Assembly (NCBI GenBank): GCA_011051475.1
Contig: DRLE01000095.1
Location: forward strand, 1-11,622
Length of the DNA: 11,622 nt
Source: Gammaproteobacteria bacterium
GTDB taxonomy: Bacteria; Pseudomonadota; Gammaproteobacteria; SZUA-229
Direction: 5' to 3'
The notes beneath the pieces are model-generated. The model did not search any database. It was not told where the DNA came from and saw nothing but the letters and a program-made list of their open reading frames with translations. Made by a program: the position numbers and the translations under genes. Shown here one piece after another: positions 7,850 through 11,622 of this stretch. Each line of letters opens with the position of its first letter. Position 1 is the stretch's first letter.

Positions 7850-8629
7850 TTACTTCGTCCTGTCATGCTCTTCCTGAAACTCGGCCAGCAGCGCGGCTTT
7901 TTCCTCGTCCCAGCGCGAGTCGTCCTGCTGCATATCAGCCAGCAGCTCCGGGCGTTTCAGCCAGGTCTTGCCCAGCGCCTGTTTCAGACGCCAGCGCTGT
8001 ATGGCCTTGTGGTCGCCGCTGAGCAGCACATCCGGTACCCTGCGACCATCAATGCTTTCCGGCCGGGTGTAATGCGGATTGTCGAGCAGACCCTGCATAA
8101 ATGAATCCTGTAGCGCGGATTCATCATCACCCAGCACTCCGGGTAACAGACGGGTGATGGCATCCACCACCACCAGCGCGGCAAACTCGCCGCCACTCAA
8201 TACATAATCACCGATAGACCATTCCTCGTCGATCAAGGTGTCGATGAGGCGCTCATCGATGCCTTCGTAACGACCGGCAATCAATATCAGATCGGTATCA
8301 CGGTCCTTCGCAGTTGCCACAAAATCGGCCTGCTTCAGCAGCTTTCCCTGCGGGCTCAGATAAACCACCCTTACCCGTCTGCCGGCTGTTGCCCCGGCCG
8401 CTTCCTTTGCCGCCTGTATGGCCAGTGCCAGCGGCTCCACCTTCATCAGCATGCCGGGGCCACCGCCATAGGGCCGGTCATCCACGGTGCGATGTTTATC
8501 GCTGGTGTAATCGCGGGGATTGAAACACTGCAGTGTCAGCTGCTGCTGTTTTATCGCCCGGCCGAGCACGCCGTAACGGCTGGCCTGCTCGATCATTTCC
8601 GGAAACAGGCTGATGAGAAAAATATTCAT
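7850..8629 (-). CDS. trmD: tRNA (guanine37-N1)-methyltransferase TrmD
   Basis: SPOUT-class methyltransferase that makes m1G37 in tRNAs with G36, preventing +1 frameshifts; it works as a dimer with a deep trefoil knot. From the ATG at 8629 it is 259 residues, close to the 255 of E. coli. The longer in-frame version starting at 8689 overlaps rimM and adds nothing conserved. Landmarks are MNIFLISLFPEM at the start, DDRPYGGGPGMLMKVEP (50-66), YLSPQGK (90-96), the knot with AGRYEGIDERLID (118-130), SIGDYVLSGGE (138-148), R160, and QDSF with D175, corresponding to the catalytic Asp of the E. coli enzyme, then LLDNPHYTRP. It starts 37 bases after rimM. The start is preceded by GGGA-type purines. Confidence 0.98.
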   Translation of the reverse strand: MNIFLISLFPEMIEQASRYGVLGRAIKQQQLTLQCFNPRDYTSDKHRTVDDRPYGGGPGMLMKVEPLALAIQAAKEAAGATAGRRVRVVYLSPQGKLLKQADFVATAKDRDTDLILIAGRYEGIDERLIDTLIDEEWSIGDYVLSGGEFAALVVVDAITRLLPGVLGDDESALQDSFMQGLLDNPHYTRPESIDGRRVPDVLLSGDHKAIQRWRLKQALGKTWLKRPELLADMQQDDSRWDEEKAALLAEFQEEHDRTK

Positions 8630-8666
8630 GCGCTCTGTTCCCGTACTGTATGTTTTATCTATTTCG

Positions 8667-9212
8667 CTAAAAGTCGGCGTCCCAGTCAACTTCTATCTGT
8701 CCCTGTTGCAGGTCAACGCTGAGTATCACATCCTGCATCAGCCAGGGTATCAGTCGTTCTCTTTCGCCGTCCGATACCACCAGTACATCATTGGCACCGG
8801 TTTCGATCAGGCTTTTCACTTCACCGAAGTCGACGCCTTCGGTATTAGCGACCTTAAGACCGATCAGATCGCGCCAGTAATATTCATCGGCACCCTGTAA
8901 TGTTTCCAGCTGGGAGGCATCGATGGCCACTTCCCTGCCAATAAGGCTTAGCGCCTGGTCGCGGTCATTGCAGCCCTCAAGCTTGGCGATAACCGTTTTT
9001 GCCTGGCGCTTGCCGGCCTTCAGTTTAATCCGCTCCCAGGGCGTTTTTTTTCGGCCTTCGGGGCGCAGAAACCAGGGGCTGTAATCAACGATGGATTCCA
9101 TCGGATCGGTGTAGGAAAAAACCTTTACCCAGCCCTTTACACCATAAACACCGGTTATGCGCCCGAGAATAATCTTCTCGGCTTCCGGCGTGTTTTCAGT
9201 CTGTTGACTCAT
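8667..9212 (-). CDS. rimM: 16S rRNA processing/ribosome maturation factor RimM
   Basis: Assembly factor for the 30S head that binds ribosomal protein S19. From the ATG at 9212 it is 181 residues, matching the 182 of E. coli; a TTG start 18 bases further upstream is possible but less likely. The N-terminal RimM domain shows IILGRITGVYGVKGWVKVFS, and the C-terminal PRC-barrel shows DEYYWRDLIGLKV, GEVKSLIETGANDVLVV and the closing ERLIPW and VDWDADF motifs. The Shine-Dalgarno sequence is weak. It follows rpsP by 44 bases, and palindromic repeats lie in that gap. Confidence 0.97.
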   Translation of the reverse strand: MSQQTENTPEAEKIILGRITGVYGVKGWVKVFSYTDPMESIVDYSPWFLRPEGRKKTPWERIKLKAGKRQAKTVIAKLEGCNDRDQALSLIGREVAIDASQLETLQGADEYYWRDLIGLKVANTEGVDFGEVKSLIETGANDVLVVSDGERERLIPWLMQDVILSVDLQQGQIEVDWDADF

Positions 9213-9230
9213 GCAACAGCCCGGTGACAA

Positions 9231-9262
9231 CAGGCCTGAAATCAGAATGCCTGATATCAGGC
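9231..9262 (-). repeat. Palindromic near-direct repeats at the rpsP-rimM junction
   Basis: Two near-identical units, GCCTGAAATCAG (9234-9245) and GCCTGATATCAG (9249-9260), lie in tandem. The second is the core of a perfect 14-bp palindrome, GCCTGATATCAGGC (9249-9262), spanning the rpsP stop codon; CAGGCCTG (9231-9238) is another palindrome. In RNA they could form a small hairpin between the two cistrons, perhaps a processing or stability site. The structure is seen; the function is a guess. Confidence 0.5.
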
Positions 9263-9535
9263 AGCCGCGCTATCGCCAGTCTGCTCACCGGCCTGTTTGC
9301 CAGCCTGCTTTATCAGTGAAGCCACACGTTCTGAAGTCTGTGCACCGACAGATTTCCAGTGTGCAACACGATCCAGGTCCAGCACCAGACGCTGCTCACC
9401 GCCCTTTGCACCGGGGTTGAAATAACCCAGACGCTCGATGTAGCGGCCATCACGTGAGGCACGTGAGTCTTTCACATCAATATGATAAAAAGGCTTTTTC
9501 TTGGCACCGCCTCTTGATAAACGTATTGTTACCAT
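9257..9535 (-). CDS. rpsP: 30S ribosomal protein S16
   Basis: Small-subunit protein needed for early 30S assembly. The 92 residues carry the family core: MVTIRLSRGGAKKKPFYHI, DSRASRDGRYIERLGYFNP and LDLDRVAHWKSVGAQTSERV, with a lysine/alanine-rich tail (KQAGKQAGEQTG) of the kind seen in gammaproteobacterial S16. Length is slightly above the 82 of E. coli because of that tail. The ATG at 9535 is preceded by GAGAG about eight bases upstream. It is the first gene of the operon with rimM, trmD and rplS. A leader with a candidate -10, a GC-rich discriminator and a hairpin lies upstream (9559-9606). Confidence 0.98.
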   Translation of the reverse strand: MVTIRLSRGGAKKKPFYHIDVKDSRASRDGRYIERLGYFNPGAKGGEQRLVLDLDRVAHWKSVGAQTSERVASLIKQAGKQAGEQTGDSAAA

Positions 9536-9558
9536 CAGTCACTCTCAAATTCTTGGCT

Positions 9559-9586
9559 AAAAATGACCCCGAATCAGTAGGGGGCC
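9559..9586 (-). promoter_or_regulatory. Hairpin with short U-tract in the rpsP leader, possible attenuator
   Basis: On the minus strand GGCCCC (9586-9581) can pair with GGGGTC (9570-9565) over a 10-base loop, a 6-bp stem with one G-U pair, followed by ATTTTTA (9564-9558). It lies about 23 bases ahead of the rpsP start codon and inside the predicted leader. It resembles a short intrinsic terminator or attenuator. The stem is short, so this is tentative. Confidence 0.35.
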
Positions 9587-9594
9587 ACAGGAAA

Positions 9595-9606
9595 CCGCGC
9601 ATTTTA
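9595..9606 (-). promoter_or_regulatory. Candidate -10 and GC-rich discriminator of the rpsP operon
   Basis: TAAAAT (9606-9601, five of six to TATAAT) is followed at once by GCGCGG (9600-9595). A GC-rich discriminator directly after the -10 is typical of stringently controlled ribosomal promoters in gammaproteobacteria. No strong -35 stands at 16-18 bases. The start would be near 9594, with a leader of about 60 bases. Confidence 0.45.
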
Positions 9607-9653
9607 CGGGATTATTTTGTCAGATGGAAGCCTGATTTGGCTATTTTGAAAGA

Positions 9654-9694
9654 GAAAAGCGGTTTTGCCGCAAAGGACGCAAAAAGCGCAAAGG
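9654..9694. repeat. Half-element of the CGCAAA repeat family (copy A)
   Basis: Consists of AAAAGCGGTTTT (9654-9665) followed by an arm made of CCGCAAAGGACGCAAAAAGC and more (9668-9694), in which the CGCAAA unit recurs about every ten bases. The arm resembles those of the copies at 11371 and 9759, but I find no opposite arm nearby. The AAAAGCGGTTTT core also occurs in the spacer of the copy at 11363-11456 (11402-11413). Non-coding; the open frame through it gives the AAKDAKSAK-type peptide that is a common annotation artefact of such repeats. Confidence 0.65.
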
Positions 9695-9715
9695 AAAAAC
9701 ACGAATATCTGTAAA

Positions 9716-9727
9716 CAGGGGCCCCTG
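9716..9727. repeat. 12-bp perfect palindrome between two repeat copies
   Basis: CAGGGGCCCCTG reads the same on both strands. It lies just after the half-element A and before element B in the ffh-rpsP gap. Nothing shows whether it is a binding site or chance. Confidence 0.5.
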
Positions 9728-9753
9728 GACCAGCATAAGCGATAGTGACAACA

Positions 9754-9904
9754 TTTTACCGCAAATGAACGCAAATAAACGCAAATTTGATGTAGTTAGT
9801 ACTTTTTTAGAGGAACTGTTGTTACACAAAATCGTGCATCAGCTTACAGCAACAGTTAACAGTTGCTTTTTATTAGCGTTTATTTGCGTTCATTTGCGGA
9901 AAAA
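9754..9904. repeat. Inverted-repeat element with perfect 24-bp arms (copy B)
   Basis: The arm at 9759-9782 (CCGCAAATGAACGCAAATAA and four more bases) is the exact reverse complement of 9876-9899. After one mismatch the pairing goes on for four T/A pairs (9754-9757 with 9901-9904), so the element ends at the ffh stop codon. The arm is built from CGCAAAT units ten bases apart. The 93-base spacer holds an inner 8-bp inverted repeat (9814-9821 with 9850-9857) and a plus-strand hairpin with T-run (AGCAAC/GTTGCT at 9848-9853 and 9862-9867, then T5). No terminal direct duplication and no coding frame of note. It could serve as the ffh 3' end. Confidence 0.85.
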
Positions 9905-11287
9905 CTAAAGCCCGAACCCACCAGGCCCACCCATACCCGGTGGCATGCCGCCACCGCCTTTCATGGCGCGCAGCATCTTGGCCATGCCACCCTTGGACAT
10001 TTTCTTCATCATCTTTTTCATCTGCATCTGCTGCTTGATCAGGCGGTTGACGTCCTGTACCTGCAGACCGCAGCCGGCGGCAATGCGGCGCTTGCGTGAG
10101 CCCTTGATAATATCGGGAAAGGCGCGCTCCTGCGGGGTCATGGAGTTGATAATACCCACCATGCGCGCCATTTCGCGGTCATTGACCTTGTCCTTGATCT
10201 TGTCGGCCATACCCGGCATGCCCGGCAGCTTGTCCATCAGGCCGGCCATGCCGCCCATATTCTGCATCTGTTCAAACTGTTCTTTCAGGTCGTTAAAATC
10301 AAAGCTTTTGCCTTTCTGTACCTTTTTCGCCAGCCTGGCTGCCTTTTTATGGTCAACCTTCTGCTGGACTTCCTCCACCAGTGAAAGCACATCGCCCATG
10401 CCGAGAATGCGCGAGGCCACGCGGTCGGGGTAAAACGGCTCCAGGGCATCGATTTTCTCGCCCGTGCCCATAAACTTGATGGGTTTGCCGGTAATCTGGC
10501 GGATGGACAGGGCGGCGCCGCCGCGGGCATCACCGTCGGCCTTGGTGAGAATAACACCGGTCAGCGGCAGGGCCTCGTTAAAGGCCTTTGCGGTATTGGC
10601 CGCATCCTGGCCGGTCATGGAGTCGACCACAAACAGGGTTTCCACGGGGTTTGCCACCGCATGCACCGCCTTGATCTCATCCATCATATCGCTGTCGATA
10701 TGCAGGCGGCCGGCGGTATCGACGATAACCACGTCGATAAACTTCCTGCGCGCGTAGTCTATGGCCGCTTTGGCAATATCGGTAGGCTTCTGATCGGTGC
10801 TGCTGGGAAAGAACTCGGCGCCAACCTGCCCGGCCAGGGTTTTCAGCTGCTCGATCGCTGCCGGGCGGTAGATGTCACAGCTGACCAGCAATGAGGATTT
10901 TTTCTCGCGGTCTTTCAGCAGTTTGGCCAGCTTGGCCACGGTGGTGGTCTTACCCGCACCCTGCAGGCCGGCCATAAGGATAACCGCCGGTGGCTGCGCG
11001 CTCAGGTCCAGCGCTTCATTGCGCTCGCCCATGATTTTTTCAAGCTCGGCCTGAACGATGGAAATAAACACCTGGCCGGGTTTCAGGCTGGTCGTCACCT
11101 GCTCGCCCATGGCCTGCTGTTTAACATCCTCGATAAACTCGCGCACTACCGGCAGCGCAACATCGGCCTCAAGCAGCGCTCGGCGCACTTCGCGCAGCGC
11201 GTCCTGGATATTGTCTTCGGTTAAACGGCCTTCGCCGCGAATTTTCTGTAGCGTACCGGCAAGGCGGTCACTTAATCCATCAAACAT
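9905..11287 (-). CDS. ffh: Signal recognition particle GTPase Ffh (SRP54)
   Basis: Protein part of the SRP, which with 4.5S RNA binds signal sequences at the ribosome and docks with FtsY at the membrane. The 460 residues fit the family. The N domain spans about 1-90 (ALLEADVALPVVREF at 38-52). The G domain has GLQGAGKTTT (107-116), DIYRPAAIEQL (138-148), DTAGR (190-194) and TKADGDARGG (248-257). The M domain from about 328 has the RNA-binding GSRKRRIA (396-403) and a very Met- and Gly-rich tail (KMMKKM, then GGGGMPPGMGG). The usual Ser/Thr after the RNA-binding motif is Cys406 here. The ATG at 11287 is preceded by CAGGT. It ends directly against repeat element B. Confidence 0.98.
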   Translation of the reverse strand: MFDGLSDRLAGTLQKIRGEGRLTEDNIQDALREVRRALLEADVALPVVREFIEDVKQQAMGEQVTTSLKPGQVFISIVQAELEKIMGERNEALDLSAQPPAVILMAGLQGAGKTTTVAKLAKLLKDREKKSSLLVSCDIYRPAAIEQLKTLAGQVGAEFFPSSTDQKPTDIAKAAIDYARRKFIDVVIVDTAGRLHIDSDMMDEIKAVHAVANPVETLFVVDSMTGQDAANTAKAFNEALPLTGVILTKADGDARGGAALSIRQITGKPIKFMGTGEKIDALEPFYPDRVASRILGMGDVLSLVEEVQQKVDHKKAARLAKKVQKGKSFDFNDLKEQFEQMQNMGGMAGLMDKLPGMPGMADKIKDKVNDREMARMVGIINSMTPQERAFPDIIKGSRKRRIAAGCGLQVQDVNRLIKQQMQMKKMMKKMSKGGMAKMLRAMKGGGGMPPGMGGPGGFGL

Positions 11288-11328
11288 GGTTTACCTGTTC
11301 TTTCATTCGTAATTCATAGCAAAGTTGG

Positions 11329-11334
11329 ATTATA
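11329..11334 (-). promoter_or_regulatory. Candidate -10 box of ffh
   Basis: A perfect TATAAT lies on the minus strand about 42 bases before the ffh ATG, predicting a start near 11322 and a leader of about 35 bases. No recognisable -35 stands 16-18 bases further upstream, so the assignment rests on the -10 and on position. Confidence 0.5.
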
Positions 11335-11362
11335 GCGAATTGACAGGTTGGCTTGGGGATAA

Positions 11363-11456
11363 TTTTTTCTGCCGCAAAGAACGCAAAATGCGCGATAAAA
11401 CAAAAGCGGTTTTTTCTGTTTGTCTTTGCGCACTTCGCGTTCTTTGCAGCAAAAAA
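11363..11456. repeat. Inverted-repeat element with imperfect 23-bp arms (copy C)
   Basis: The arm 11371-11393 (GCCGCAAAGAACGCAAAATG and three more) matches the reverse complement of 11428-11450 at 20 of 23 positions, the differences being transitions. T-rich and A-rich flanks (11363-11368 and 11451-11456) extend the pairing. The spacer holds AAAAGCGGTTTT, shared with copy A. It stands between ffh and the gene entering from the right edge, where it may form a large hairpin. The minus frame across it encodes the FFAAKNAK-type peptide that is a known annotation artefact. Confidence 0.8.
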
Positions 11457-11464
11457 GCTTTTAC

Positions 11465-11622
11465 CTACAACGCAAATACATCCCCGTCCTTGAGCTGCTG
11501 CACATCCCGCTGCGGCATGGCCTCGCGGCATTGCTGCATGATTTCCTGCTCGCAGCCCGGTTTGAGGTGGGTAATGCAGATCTTCGGGTGGTGTTTCAGT
11601 TTTGCCAGATCATCCACCAGCA
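11465..11622 (-). CDS. C-terminal 51 residues of a probable MBL-fold hydrolase (class II cyclic-nucleotide phosphodiesterase-like), partial
   Basis: An open minus-strand frame enters from the right edge and stops with TAG at 11467-11465, only a few bases from repeat element C. The visible end reads ICITHLKPGCEQEIM, then a charged helix and LKDGDVFAL. A THLKPG turn followed by a short helix and a closing GDVF-x-L strand is what I recall from the ends of metallo-beta-lactamase-fold proteins annotated as 3',5'-cyclic-nucleotide phosphodiesterases, where the His would be a metal ligand. The catalytic HxHxDH motif would lie outside the window, so this is tentative. That a real gene ends here is well supported by codon-like composition and the clean stop. 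Confidence 0.5.
   Translation of the reverse strand, partial: LVDDLAKLKHHPKICITHLKPGCEQEIMQQCREAMPQRDVQQLKDGDVFAL

Larger units (their letters stand above)
9536..9904. other. ffh-rpsP intergenic region
   Basis: This 369-base gap holds no gene I can support. From right to left on the minus strand it contains the inverted-repeat element B, a 12-bp palindrome, the half-element A, the candidate rpsP promoter and the leader hairpin, each listed separately. Small open frames here come from the repeats. Confidence 0.75.

Noticed and set aside
9454..9714. 86-codon plus frame ending in AAKDAKSAKEKH
   Set aside because: It overlaps rpsP on the other strand and its tail is only the translated repeat A.
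9848..9871. Plus-strand hairpin with T-run resembling an intrinsic terminator
   Set aside because: No plus-strand gene lies upstream; it is better described as part of repeat element B.
9658..9904. Possible CRISPR-like array in the ffh-rpsP gap
   Set aside because: The repeated units are ten bases apart without spacers, are partly inverted, and no cas genes are present.
11340..11345. Perfect TTGACA on the plus strand
   Set aside because: The nearest -10-like sequence (GATAAT or TAATTT) is only 12-14 bases away and there is no plus-strand gene downstream in the window.
11280..11531. 83-codon minus frame with an FFAAKNAKCAK peptide
   Set aside because: It overlaps the ffh start and reads through the inverted repeat C; such AAKNAK peptides are typical artefacts of CGCAAAG repeats.

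Overview
The window looks like chromosomal DNA from a gammaproteobacterium of moderate GC content. Two things point there: the conserved ffh then rpsP-rimM-trmD-rplS cluster on the minus strand, and a sigma-32-type heat-shock promoter in front of htpG. The finer lineage cannot be settled from sequence alone; a Chromatiales- or Thiotrichales-like environmental group is a guess. There are no tRNA or rRNA genes, phage genes, transposases or CRISPR arrays.

Layout from left to right. (1) 1-1245, minus: the N-terminal two thirds of htpG (Hsp90), with a sigma-32 promoter at 1293-1321. (2) 1566-4660, plus: a compact three-gene run, made of a secreted PstS-like solute-binding protein with no ABC permease or ATPase beside it, a 71-residue DUF2892-type membrane protein, and a membrane-anchored GGDEF-EAL protein with both catalytic sites and the I-site intact. 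(3) 4695-7255, minus: a long exported TPR-like helical-repeat protein of unknown role, whose stop overlaps the GTG start of an Ogt-type O6-alkylguanine-DNA methyltransferase. (4) 7407-9535, minus: the ribosomal and tRNA-modification operon rpsP-rimM-trmD-rplS, closed by a strong terminator at 7354-7388. (5) 9905-11287, minus: ffh, the SRP GTPase. (6) 11465-11622, minus: the last 51 residues of a gene that may be an MBL-fold hydrolase.

Most of the window is housekeeping: protein folding, SRP targeting, ribosome assembly, tRNA m1G37 methylation and DNA repair. The best candidate for something less ordinary is the 1566-4660 run. A periplasmic binding protein next to a transmembrane c-di-GMP synthase/hydrolase recalls the NspS-MbaA pair of Vibrio, with a different binding-protein family. 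The PstS-like protein also has an altered ligand loop and several Cys and His residues.

The second theme is a family of intergenic CGCAAA-type repeats flanking ffh: a perfect 24-bp inverted repeat at 9759-9899, an imperfect 23-bp inverted repeat at 11371-11450, and a half-element at 9654-9694. They give rise to spurious small ORFs and look like a dispersed non-coding repeat.
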